From Tilletia caries (Eukaryota > Basidiomycota > Exobasidiomycetes > Tilletiales > Tilletiaceae): 64,000 nucleotides of DNA. The position numbers and the translations under genes were made by a program. Every line of letters begins with the position of its first letter. Positions within the stretch are counted from its first letter, which is position 1. The notes under the pieces are model-generated. The model did no database searches, was not told where the DNA came from, and was given only the letters and a program-made list of their open reading frames with translations. The DNA is taken from the NCBI GenBank assembly GCA_032718865.1, contig JALUTQ010000020.1:620001-684000 (forward strand), read 5' to 3'. Shown here one piece after another: positions 19,466 through 29,524 of this stretch.

Positions 19466-20071
19466 ATGAAGGCTTCGATCCTGGTGACTGTGGGTTCGAC
19501 TCGCTTTGATGCTCTCGTCAATGTCGTTCTCCATCCTGCGTTCCTCACTGCGCTCCAGGTACAGGAAGAGGAAGACGAGGTCGATATTCACATCCAGTAC
19601 GGGACCTCGCACATCAATTACAGCCAGCTGAACCTCATCCCCACTTCACACCCACTCTCTTACCAGTACTCTCCTTCCATCACACTCCATCTCTTCCCAT
19701 ACACTCCCTCTCTCACCACTCTCATCCAGCAGGCCACCATTGTCATCAGCCATGCAGGATCAGGAACGATCCTGGAAGTCCTCCGCGCCAAGTCATCCCC
19801 GCCGCTCATCGTCGTTCCCAACCACACCCTCATGGACGACCATCAATCTGAACTCGCACGGGCTCTCGGCAAGGACGGATACCTTCTCGTCGGCCGGGTG
19901 CCAGATGCCGGCGTCGGACTGGAGGAGCACGCACTCGCTTTAGGTCGACAAGTTCACCGGCTACTCTCATCGATCAAGGCGCAGGAGAAGACCATTATCA
20001 AGCCCTTCCCGACCTGGAGCCCGCTGAACTTCGCCCAGCTCGTAGACGACCGCCTTGGATTTAACGTCTGA
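19466..20071 (+). CDS. ALG13: ALG13, UDP-GlcNAc transferase catalytic subunit
   Basis: Alg13 is the cytosolic catalytic half of the Alg13-Alg14 enzyme. It adds the second GlcNAc to dolichol-PP-GlcNAc on the ER face in N-glycan assembly. The 201-residue intronless frame starts [19 protein letters not shown] (the GT28-type VTVGTTxFDxL motif). It contains [18 protein letters not shown] and [23 protein letters not shown], the UDP-GlcNAc-binding signature of the family (HAGxGS, then VPNxxLxDNHQxELA). The length fits yeast Alg13 (about 200). The first in-frame Met gives exactly the family N-terminus. Confidence 0.95.
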   Translation: MKASILVTVGSTRFDALVNVVLHPAFLTALQVQEEEDEVDIHIQYGTSHINYSQLNLIPTSHPLSYQYSPSITLHLFPYTPSLTTLIQQATIVISHAGSGTILEVLRAKSSPPLIVVPNHTLMDDHQSELARALGKDGYLLVGRVPDAGVGLEEHALALGRQVHRLLSSIKAQEKTIIKPFPTWSPLNFAQLVDDRLGFNV

Positions 20072-20090
20072 AGCAACGTCTTCGATGCCA

Positions 20091-20691
20091 CTCCCCAGCT
20101 ATTATGCACGAGATGGACGGCCGGTCATCGGACTCGATATGGGTGGGACTAGCACGGATGTTAGTCGGTTTGCGGGAAGGTATGAGCAAGTGCTGGAGAC
20201 TACGCTCGCGGGTGTTACAATTCAGAGTCCGCAGTTAGAGTGAGCCTAAACCTTCCTAACCGAGCCTTCTCCCGTCCGTATGCTCATCGCGCTCTTCCCA
20301 TTCACTCAGTGTCAACACGGTCGCATCTGGCGGATCAAGCCGACTCTTCTGGCGAAACGGCATGTTCGTCGTCGGGCCCGAGTCAGCCTCCGCCCACCCC
20401 GGCCCAGCATGCTACCGCAAGGGCGGCCCCCCTCACCATCACCGACGCCAATCTGATCACGGGACACCTCGCAGTGGAGATGTTCCCCAAGATCTTTGGC
20501 GCGAAAGAGGATGAGGGGCTTGATGAGGAGGTGTCGAAGAGGCTGTTTGAGGATCTGAGGAAGGAGATCGTGGGTGAGACTGGTAAGGAGATGACCGTGG
20601 ACGAAGTAGCTCAAGGGTGAGTGTGTCTTGAATGGAGCTACGAGTGGCGACTTATGATCAGATCACCCAATGCGACTTTAATCTCAGTTTA
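20091..20691 (+). pseudogene. Duplicated fragment of the oxoprolinase-like gene
   Basis: It corresponds to 23854-24449, including an intron (20240-20309) with both splice sites, so it is a DNA-level duplication. The central part (about 20135-20600) is nearly identical, with one extra C in a C run near 20430 that shifts the frame. The first 45 bp and last 60 bp are clearly more diverged. It has no start codon context and ends within the next intron and exon. It lies 19 bp after the ALG13 stop and could act as ALG13 3' UTR. Confidence 0.9.
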
Positions 20692-21490
20692 TTTGTGGAG
20701 ATAGAGGGTAAAAATATAAGTGTGACTGCAACAAGGGAAAGGGCAAGATGAAAGAAGAAAAGAAAAGGGGTAGTCACAAAGTCAGAAGAACCGCTTTTTG
20801 AGGGCGTCAGAGGTGGCCTTTGCACACAGCGGGACTGCAATGCACGTGGCTCTGATGTGTCTCGTTCTCTGTCTCATTAGTCTACTCACTCAGAGTGGTG
20901 TGATATTGAACGGGCAAGATAGCTTTGAGATTGCTATCGGAAGCCGACCCGACTGGCCGAAGTGCGTGCGCTAGGGCGGGCGGGAGAAGCCAAACATGTG
21001 GCTAGGCCTATATACACTCGAGAGCTACAAAGGATTAGGGGAAAGGTATTGACCGTGAGGGGACGTATTGCTATGTATGGCTGTTTTCGAGTGCTAAAGT
21101 CGGAACGGGTTCGGTTCTGTCATGAAAGTGAAGCTGCGATGCGATGCGGGAGAGATGCGATGGTGAGGAAGCAGGAGTCTGGGATGGAGAGCATTTTTTT
21201 TTTGTTGTGTCGATGTCTATGTGGGCCGCATGTTTGGCCTAGGGAGTGGTGGGTGGGAAAGAGAGAGAGAGAATGAGAATGAGAAAGGTTGTTGAGAACG
21301 AGATTTTGTTGTCGGGTGAGGGCCGAGAAGAGCTGGTGGTGAGAGGGGAGGAAGATGGTCGACGCGTCAGTGTTGGATCGTACTTCGCGACGTGTTCTTC
21401 TCGGCACTCGGCCCGACACGGTGAGCCTCGGCGATTGCGAGTGCCCGCGGCAAAGCCGTACTCCTGCCCTGCAGGCGCGGATTGGCCAGA
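20692..21490. other. Non-coding spacer
   Basis: No ORF with a recognisable product. It includes a T9 run near 21195 and purine-rich stretches (GAGAATGAGAATGAG near 21265). I see no regulatory element I can name. Confidence 0.5.
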
Positions 21491-22105
21491 GTTCTGGAGC
21501 TCTATTAGTAAAACCCTCCAGAGCTCTTACTCGACCAAAATCGTCTGAGTGAAAACCACCTGTGTCCAGAACTCTTCCGTCGCACCGAGCGAAGAAAAAG
21601 TGCCCGCTCTCACTCAAACCGACACAGCTCCATGAGATCTCAACATTTTCTCTTCAACCAAAGCGCAGTCTCTCCTTCGTAGGAAGCTCTACTCAGCCTC
21701 TCTTTGCTCTGGGTGTGATTTGCTTACTCTTTCTCGCGATATGTCTCGTGGAAGAGCTCGAAGACATTTTTTTCGGACGGTTTCGATGATTTTTGTTGAT
21801 TCTACCAGACCTTTTCTCACTTCTCGCACCATGGCACTGAAACTTACTTAACGACCAGCTATGAAATTTCAATGGCGATATCGTGCTGCATCCAGGTATC
21901 CACTGCAGGTCCAAGTACAACGATTGGTGATGTTGTTGGGTAGCTATCGTGTATGATCTGCGGATTTTTGACCTCTCTGGGGGTGTTGCGCTATATTAGC
22001 AAATGAATAACCATCGAAACTCTACCAGTGGTCTCTGGACCAGTTCTGACTGCCTGACTTTGGGGGCCTCAATAAGGGAGCCCAAAATGGAAGAACTCTG
22101 GAGCT
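21491..22105. mobile_element. Second copy of the ATA-duplication transposon family, ends lost
   Basis: Its sequence runs parallel to the reverse complement of 14339-15050. Shared blocks include GAGCTCTATTAGTAAAACCC, CTCGTGGAAGAGCTCGAAGA and TATCCACTGCAGGTCC. The outer AGGGGTATTCAG termini are absent on both sides, so this copy is truncated or uses inner ends. It lies upstream of the oxoprolinase-like gene. Confidence 0.75.
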
Positions 22106-22561
22106 TTAAAAAATACTTTGTGACTACCACTAAAGAAGAAGGCAGTCAGCGCAGCCCGCAGACCTCTGGAGTCTGCAGACTGGAAACCGGTGGCATCTGT
22201 CCCCTTCAGCAGGCACAACTTCCGCACAGATACCTCGAATTGTACCGGGAGTACCTGGAATGGAGAGGAAGGGATCAGGGAAGGGCAGCGGCCGGCGAGC
22301 TGGGCGGATTTGTGCTTGCAGTGAATGATGATGGTTGTGCTGTGCTCGCTGTGGAAGCGGCCCATCGTTTGGATGTGGGACATCCCCACATGTCGGTCCG
22401 ACTGGGACAGCCAGTGTCACCAACAAGCAATCCCCCCAGCATTCATTACCCAGTCACCAGTTCCCCTTGTCGACGTCCACGAGAGCGGATCAGACACCTG
22501 GCATTCGACTTGACGCGCAGACGAAAGGTGCTGACTGCTATACGAGACAGATTCAAAGATC
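22106..22561. other. 5' flank of the oxoprolinase-like gene
   Basis: No gene is seen. The region should hold the promoter of the downstream gene; no TATA box or other motif stands out. Confidence 0.4.
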
Positions 22562-25500
22562 ATGGCAGGCAAGAACAAAATCCAGATCGCTATAGGTGCG
22601 TTCGAAGCAGATCATCAGGCATGGTAAAGAGCGAAGCAAGTTCGAGGTCATTCTAAATCTCTTCCGCTTTGTACGCTCTCATATGTGTAGATCGAGGCGG
22701 AACGGTGAGGCATCCTGCGCTCTGGGACGAAGCGTTGTGGTGCGACTGAAAGCTGATTCTTCTTTCCCTTTTCGCATTCACAAGTTTACCGACTGCATCG
22801 CCCATATCCCAGGCAGACCCGAGTCCGAGGGAGGGGAAGATATTGTCGTCAAGCTCCTCTCGCACGACCCTCAGAACTACAAAGATGCACCACGCGAAGG
22901 TGTCCGCCGCATCCTCGAGATGGTCACCGGCCGCAAGATCCCCCGAGGTCAAAAGATCGAAACGTCCGAGATCGATTACATCCGACTCTCGACCACCGTA
23001 GCGACCAATGCCTTGCTCGAGCGGAAGGGGGAGAAGCACGCCCTCGTCACCACAAAGGGCTTCAGAGATGTCGTCCAGATTGGCAACCAGAGTCGCCCAC
23101 GGATCTTCGACCTCAGCATCCGCAAGCCGGACGTCCTCTACAGTGGCGTCATCGAAATCGACGAGCGCGTTACCTTGGTCGGATACACCTCGGACCCCAA
23201 GCGGGAGCAGAACGGGGTCAAGTTCGACGATCAAGGCAAGATTCAGAAAGCATACTCGGGTGACGATCTGCCTCCCTCCGAAGTCGACGAGAGTGGGGAG
23301 GAGATCAGCGATGAAGCGAGTGGCCCAGAGATTGTTCAAGGCATCAGCGGAGAGGCGGTGGCAATCCTCAAGAGACCATCCGAAGACAAGATCCGAAAGC
23401 AGTTACAACAGCTGTACGACGATGGCTTCCGCGCGCTCGCCATTGTGCTCCTTCACAGCTTTACCTACCCGGACCACGAGCTTCTGGTCGACAAGATCGC
23501 GAAAGAAGTCGGCTTCACTCACACCAGTGTCAGCTCCAAGTTGATGCCCATGATCAAGGCAAGTTCGGCAATCCTGGCACTGAGGTTCTGACAATAATGT
23601 CGCTAATGATCACATGCCTCGTTTTCAGATGGTCCCGCGAGGGACGTCCTCCACCGCGGACGCCTATCTCACCCCGGTCCTGCAATCCTACATCGACGGC
23701 TTCTTCAGCGGCTTCGACGACTCCCTCCGCTCAGGCCAAGCAGGCACTCGCGTCGAATTTATGATGTCCGATGGAGGCCTCACCTCCGTCGAGCACTTTT
23801 CCGGCCTGAAGAGTATCATCTCGGGGCCTGCGGGTGGCGTGGTAGGCATGGCGCTCACCAGCTATGATGCACAAGATGGACGACCGGTCATTGGACTTGA
23901 TATGGGTGGGACTAGCACGGATGTTAGTCGGTTTGCGGGAAGGTATGAGCAAGTGCTGGAGACTACGCTCGCGGGTGTTACAATTCAGAGTCCGCAGTTA
24001 GAGTGAGCCTAAACCTTCCTAACCGAGCCTTCTCCCGTCCGTATGCTCATCGCGCTCTTCCCATTCACTCAGTGTCAACACGGTCGCATCTGGCGGATCA
24101 AGCCGACTCTTCTGGCGAAACGGCATGTTCGTCGTCGGGCCCGAGTCAGCCTCCGCCCACCCCGGCCCAGCATGCTACCGCAAGGGCGGCCCCCTCACCA
24201 TCACCGACGCCAATCTGATCACGGGACACCTCGCAGTGGAGATGTTCCCCAAGATCTTTGGCGCGAAAGAGGATGAGGGGCTTGATGAGGAGGTGTCGAA
24301 GAGGCTGTTTGAGGATCTGAGGAAGGAGATCGTGGGTGAGACTGGTAAGGAGATGACCGTGGACGAAGTAGCTCAAGGGTGAGTGTCTTTCGAATGGAGC
24401 GCCAAGTGGTGACTTATGATCAGCTCACCCAATGTCTACTCTCAGTTTCATCCGGATAGCCAATGAGACGTGAGTGTATTTGCAACGTTTCGCGTAGTTG
24501 ATTGGTTCACATCACTGACATCCCGCCCTTTCGACAGAATGTGCCGACCGATCCGCGCCTTGACCGAAGCAAAAGGCTACTCTGCGTCCAAGCACATCCT
24601 CGCCTGCTTCGGTGGAGCCGGCGGCCAGCACGCCTGCGCTCTAGCCCGAGCCCTAGGCATGAGCACCGTCCTGATACACAAGTACTCCTCGATCCTTTCC
24701 GCGTACGGCATGGCGCTTGCGGATCGTGTCTTTGACAAGAGCACGCCTGCGAGCGAGACGTGGGGGAGCGAGGGCGCTATGGATCGCTTGCGTCGTAAGT
24801 TTGCGGAGCTGGAACGGGAGGTACGGGCTCAACTTGAGAAGCAGGGATTCCAGGGCGATCGGATACGGTTGGAGAAGATGCTGAACATGCGGTGAGTACG
24901 ATGGCAGATTTGTTCCTCGCTGGGCAGTGACTGACTCGATTACTGTACATGTGCACTGTACAGGTACGATGGCACGGACACTGCGCTGATGACGCTCAAG
25001 CCTGAAGACGGAGACGACTTCGAGGCCGTGTTCACAAAGCAGTACAAGCAGGAAGTGTGTGCCACCTCGATCAGATCGTCCAGCCTGCTATGATGAATTA
25101 TAGTCTAACGGTACCCATCTCCTTCACAGTTCGGCTTCGTCCTCAAAGGCAAATCGATCATCATCGACGACGTCCGGGTGAAAGGAATCGGCAAATCGTA
25201 TGACTCGCTCGGAGAAACCGTCCATGCCGAGCACAAGCGTCTCTCGTCGGACCAAAACGGCGGATTCCGAAGCTCGGAGGCAGTCCAGACGGCCGACAAG
25301 CGGCTGGTTTACTTCGTGGACCGGGGTCGGCTCGAGACGCCGATTGTGAGGCTCAAGGACGTCAAGGTGGGCGAGAAGGTTGAGGGCCCGGCCATTTGCA
25401 TTGACGAGACTCAGGTGAGTTGCTCTTCGGACACCCATTTTCCCATGTGGGGACGGGACGTTCCATGCTCATTCGATTCTTTGGACCTTCCTTCTCAGAC

Positions 25501-25567
25501 GATCCTCATCGAGCCTGGATGCGAGGCACACATGACTAGCAGCTGCGTGTGGATCGAGGTCAGCTGA
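22562..25567 (+). CDS. 5-oxoprolinase-like protein, HyuA half only
   Basis: 5-oxoprolinase opens 5-oxoproline to glutamate with ATP in the glutathione cycle. Ten exons join in frame (22562-22595, 22691-22704, 22785-23558, 23629-24002, 24073-24378, 24446-24469, 24538-24891, 24964-25054, 25130-25414, 25499-25567) into 774 residues. Motifs: [19 protein letters not shown] (ATP-binding start), [60 protein letters not shown]. This is the hydantoinase A/oxoprolinase fold. Eukaryotic enzymes are about 1,280 residues, with a HyuB half after this one. Here a stop follows [12 protein letters not shown] and no HyuB sequence follows. The intron at 23559-23628 uses a GC donor. It could be a lone HyuA subunit or a truncated gene. 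Confidence 0.9.
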
Positions 25568-25814
25568 AGCGAAGTACTCAACAATAGACGATCGAATCAA
25601 TGTCATGTTCTTCATCCTCCTCTCTGCACATGGGACGAGCAGTCCAATCCGAGGTGGGATTGCAGAACCGAAGAAGAGACAATACACATTTTGGAAAGGC
25701 CGTGAGGCGGGAAGTGAAGGCAGTGCAAGGCCGGGGAGGGCTTGAATCGGAATAGATAAAGCAAGAATGAAGGCAAACCCGAAAAAGGAACGGAGGAGAA
25801 GACAGAAAGAAGGA

Positions 25815-25880
<66 letters not shown>

Positions 25881-26063
25881 CCGTGGGGCGAACCTGTCGA
25901 TCGCGAATTGTGTTCAAGGGAAGGTCCGATTGATGCTTGTGGTGTCGAGAGCGGGCCGAAGAGGAACTGTCCGAGTGTATGTGTGTATGTGTGCAAGAGC
26001 AGAGCAGAGCAAAGTAAAATAGGTCGCCGATGTTGGGATGATGCATGAAGAACCGCGCCGAAC
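25568..26063. other. Convergent intergenic region with (GT)n tract
   Basis: This lies between the 3' ends of the oxoprolinase-like and glucanase genes. No HyuB-like coding is found in it. The only notable feature is the long GT microsatellite annotated separately. Confidence 0.6.
25816..25879. repeat. (TG)n microsatellite, about 62 bp
   Basis: About 31 uninterrupted TG units lie between two convergent genes. Such alternating purine-pyrimidine tracts are length-variable and can adopt Z-DNA. Confidence 0.95.
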
Positions 26064-27915
26064 TTATGCCGCGACGCGACTCCGTGCCATGCGCTTCCTG
26101 CTGCTATCACCGCCCAACGACCGTCTCCCGTTGTAGTTGCACGCGTCCTTGTACTGGCCCTGGAGCGTCGACATGATGTTCTGAGGCGAGTCCGGCTTGG
26201 GGATGATGCCCATATTAACCAAGTTCTTAAAGTCGTACAGACCCATCTCGGCATCGCTACGGGCGTACCCGCCTTTCCCTCCCTGGGTCGAGTTGTTCGC
26301 CTTCCAGGTCCAGATCGTGCTTCCGGCCCCTTGGTTGTACGCCTGAATCTGGGCGCCGAAGTACTTGCGCAGCCAGCCGGGGGTGGTCACGCCGGACAGC
26401 ATGGACCATTCGCCGAAGTAGATGGGCACCGAGATGGCGCTCTGGATCGAGGCCAGGTTGCAGACTTTGCTCATGATCACGCTGTCGTCGTACTCGGTCG
26501 GGAAGAAGCCTGGGTAGGGGTGTGCCTCCCAGACGAGCATGTTGGCGTCTTTGCCGTTCACGAAGCCTTGCCAGCCCGAGGGGTCTTGGCCTTGGTAGTA
26601 GCCGGGGTGGATGGCCATCACGATGCCGTGTTGGACGAGGGTCTTGTACGAGCGTTCGTAGTAGTCGACCAGCTGCTGTTGCCAATCGTCATTCACAGCG
26701 TTGTATTGGTCGGTCTGTTTGGGCTCGTTCACCGGAAGGACCGCAGATACGACGGAGCTGTAGTTGCCCTGTTGCGCAATCCAGTCGGCGAGAGCAGATA
26801 CCGCAGCATCGGACCGTTTCATGTTGTTGGGCGTGAACCATCCAGAACCTCCCACGTCGGGCGATCTCGAACGACCGGTAGACTGATCACCGGATTGAGA
26901 GCCAGGAAGTCCGTGCAAGGAGATCGTGGCGTACATGCCCCGCTTGTGGAGCCATGTGAGCAGTTTTCCGAGGTAGTCCATCTGGCCGGCATTGACGAAA
27001 GGTTCGCCTTGGACGTTGGGGATGAGGGACCAGTATCCTACAGGCACGCGCACCGTGTTGACGCCGTAGCTCTGGAGGAAGTCGAGGTCGGACTCGACAA
27101 ACCAGGTTTGGAAGTGCTCTTGAAGGGCGGGGGCAGCCTTCTTGCCCATGGCCTGAGCCCAGCTATACTCGTCCCCGCAGTAATCGCATTGAGAGGTAAA
27201 GTGGTCCTCGTCGAGCCATCGTTCCAACAAGATCCAGTTGCCGATGTTCACTCCGTACGCTTTGTTAGTCTTGCTTGTCCAATCCCAACGCTGCAATGGG
27301 ATGATAGGTGCAGTGACGTTGGTGTTGGCGTCTGTGTTGTTGCCGTTGTTGCCTCCATCGGCAGTGTTGCCTGCGTTGCTGTTCCCATTCCCACTCCCGC
27401 TCCCGCTCTTGGAGTTTGAACTGCTGCCCTTCTTAGACCCGGCCACACCACCAGCGACGCCGCCGGCAATGGCTGCGACGACGATAAGAGCGAGAAGAAC
27501 GAGGACCCAAGGTTTGCGCTTGATAAATGCGACTACGCCATTCTTGGGTTGGTAGCGTTTCTCGTCGATGACGGCGTTGGTAGGTACACCGCTGTATGAT
27601 CCGCGAGACTGATGAGGTAAGGGCAGAAAGAGGAAGAAAGGAGGGTAAGTCGCAAGCCATACGCGAAAGGGTGGCACGGTTCACATAACAACTCACTGCA
27701 CCTGCACCGGCTGCTGGGCCCAGAGCTGCATTAGAGGCGATGCTAGGAGCGCCCGGGGTGTTGGAGTGGTATGCATCGCTGGCAGTGGTAGCCCCCTGCT
27801 GTTGCGGCTGCTCAGAGCTGGCCAAGAAGAAACCCTGCTCGTTGTCGATTTGACTGCTCGGCCGTGGCGACGAGGCGTTCTCGTTGAGTCCGGAGGTACG
27901 CAATTGCGATGCCAT
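26064..27915 (-). CDS. Membrane-anchored exo-beta-1,3-glucanase (GH5)
   Basis: This is a wall glucan exo-hydrolase. Two exons (27915-27697 and 27608-26064) give 587 residues. The cytosolic N-terminus is about 110 residues and Ser/Gln-rich. One transmembrane helix follows KRKPWVLVLLALIVVAAIAG (type II anchor), then a Gly/Asn/Ser-rich stalk. The GH5 catalytic domain starts near YGVNIGNWILLERWL. Catalytic residues are in VLPVNEPKQ (acid/base Glu) and IYFGEWSML (nucleophile Glu). TVRVPVGYWSL, ATISLHGLPGSQSGDQS and WTWKANN also fit the GH5_9 group. The architecture is that of membrane-bound fungal glucosidases such as Aspergillus ExgD. Many Asn-X-Ser/Thr sites fit an extracellular domain. Confidence 0.94.
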
Positions 27916-28118
27916 GGCTGTGCGAGGTATCGAATTAGGGGTGTCCTAGAAAGAGATGAAGGGTGGGAAGACGAAAGATGGAGCAGTAGGAGGGGAGCAA
28001 AGAAGAGAGGAGGGAGGAGAAGCGTGAGCTCAAAGGGTGAAGGCGAAGGCGAATGAGTACAAGGTAAACACACGGAAGCAGGGCGGGAACTGGGAAGTCA
28101 GGTCATCTCCCTCTTCCA

Positions 28119-28127
28119 CTTTATACA
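28119..28127 (-). promoter_or_regulatory. Possible TATA box of the glucanase gene
   Basis: On the minus strand this reads TGTATAAAG, about 205 bp before the glucanase start codon, followed by CT-rich transcript-start-like sequence. Placement only; no test is possible here. Confidence 0.35.
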
Positions 28128-28819
28128 GCCGAAGAAATTTCGATGCGTGACACAGATAGACAGCTAGCGTGAAGGTGAAGGTGCGAGGCGGTGGGGCTAC
28201 GGGCCTGCGGTGACATGCTGCTGTGGTGCCCGGGAGCCGGCGACGAGAGTCGTGCTAGCGAAATACAGATTGCTGTTTTGCGCGAGCAGAGCGTTGTGGT
28301 CGGCTGAGTGGTGCCGACAGGTGCTCGTCGACAAAGCATCGTAAACGCCGTGGATCAGCGTCGGATTCGACGTCTCCTTTTTCTCTTCTGGCTCAGACCT
28401 CTCCCTCTCGCAGATACATGCCGTGTTGGACCTCTCGGTCATGACCTCGGCGAACCTTCCGCTCTCTGTCTTAGTTCTCTCTCATCCTCTTTCTCTCTCC
28501 CTTCGAGATCATTGCCATTCTCTGTCCTATAAGAAGGTCGCCCGAGACTGTACCTCTTCCAAGAGAATTCGGACAATTCATTCCTGTTTCCTTTGACTTC
28601 TCGTTCCCTTCCACACACTCGTTTGACCTCTCCTTCGATTCCCTCTTTTTCCTTCTTCTTCACTACCATCGTTCAAGGTCTCGACCACAGCGTCGTTCTG
28701 CTTTCCCGTGTGGCCATATCAGTGTAAACTCCGATCGGCGGTGAAGACGCGGCAGAGACGCGGTCTGGTGGAGAGCGTCTGAAGCGTGACTTCACCGCGA
28801 CTTTGGCGCGAGTTCTGTC
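28128..28819. other. Non-coding spacer ending in GACGCGG-word repeat
   Basis: Pyrimidine-rich with no credible gene. Positions 28740-28823 contain GACGCGG/ACCGCG words, and similar words resume at 37248-37330. Gypsy 3 therefore appears to have landed inside a short GC-rich repeat. Confidence 0.45.
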
Positions 28820-28823
28820 GCGG

Positions 28824-29230
28824 TGTGGTGGACTGAGTGGAGCTGGCCTGTGCTCTCTCCATCAGGCCTCATAAGCCAGCGGTCCAACATCGGCAGTCGG
28901 CCTCGCCAACTGCACCCTCTCGTTCGCCGTCGTTCTTTCTCCTTCCATCGCGAGTTTCCTTTCATCTCCTTCTCATTCTCCCAACCGCCTCGCTGTCCTC
29001 TCTCATCCCATCGAACCTTCTCGTTCTTCGCCTACCCTTGACCCTATCCCTATAAAGGAGGCGATATTGTACCTAGCGTCCCCTCTTGGGAGAGTAACAA
29101 ATCAGACCTTCCTTTTTCCTCTCATCTCCTTTCCTTTTCACTCGTCCCTTTTTGATTGCGTTCCGCCCTCCTACCAACCTCCTCTTTTTCCCCGCCTCAA
29201 CTCCTACCCTCGAGCAGGTTCTCGACTACA
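28824..29230 (+). repeat. 5' LTR of gypsy 3
   Basis: TG...CA ends, with a TATA box TATAAA at 29051-29056 followed by a likely transcript leader. Compared with the 3' LTR it has one extra T in two T runs and one substitution near 29130. Confidence 0.93.
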
Positions 29231-29255
29231 AACTGGTAGCTCCGCCTCGTCAAGG
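29231..29255 (+). promoter_or_regulatory. Primer-binding site of gypsy 3
   Basis: The motif TGGTAGCTCCGCC begins three bases after the LTR end. TGG at its start fits pairing with a tRNA CCA 3' end. Gypsy 2 has nearly the same site (8911-8930), so the two elements probably use the same primer tRNA. I cannot name that tRNA. Confidence 0.6.
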
Positions 29256-29524
29256 TCTCCCTTTTTTTGAGCCACACGCTCTTCGCCCTCGTCTCGTTAC
29301 TCGTACCGCCTCGACATCTGTCCTCGTCAGTACTACCCGCTTTCTTTTTCCTTCTTTACTCGTTCCCCTCGCTGACTCGTTCTCGTACTCGCCCTCGCAC
29401 TCGCTCGTCTCGACACTCGATACTCGTTTACTCGCTCGTACACTCGCTCGCTCGCTCGACTCGTCTCGCTCTCGACCCATGCTCCACCCATTTCAGTCTC
29501 ATCCCCTTTTTCTTGCTCGTCAAG

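Noticed and set aside
22653..23339. 228-codon minus-strand frame over the oxoprolinase-like gene
   Set aside because: It is the shadow of a long coding exon; the plus strand carries the family motifs.
26331..27419. 362-codon open frame on the plus strand opposite the glucanase
   Set aside because: It is the antisense shadow of the GH5 coding exon; high GC and codon bias open the opposite frame, and it has no recognisable domain.
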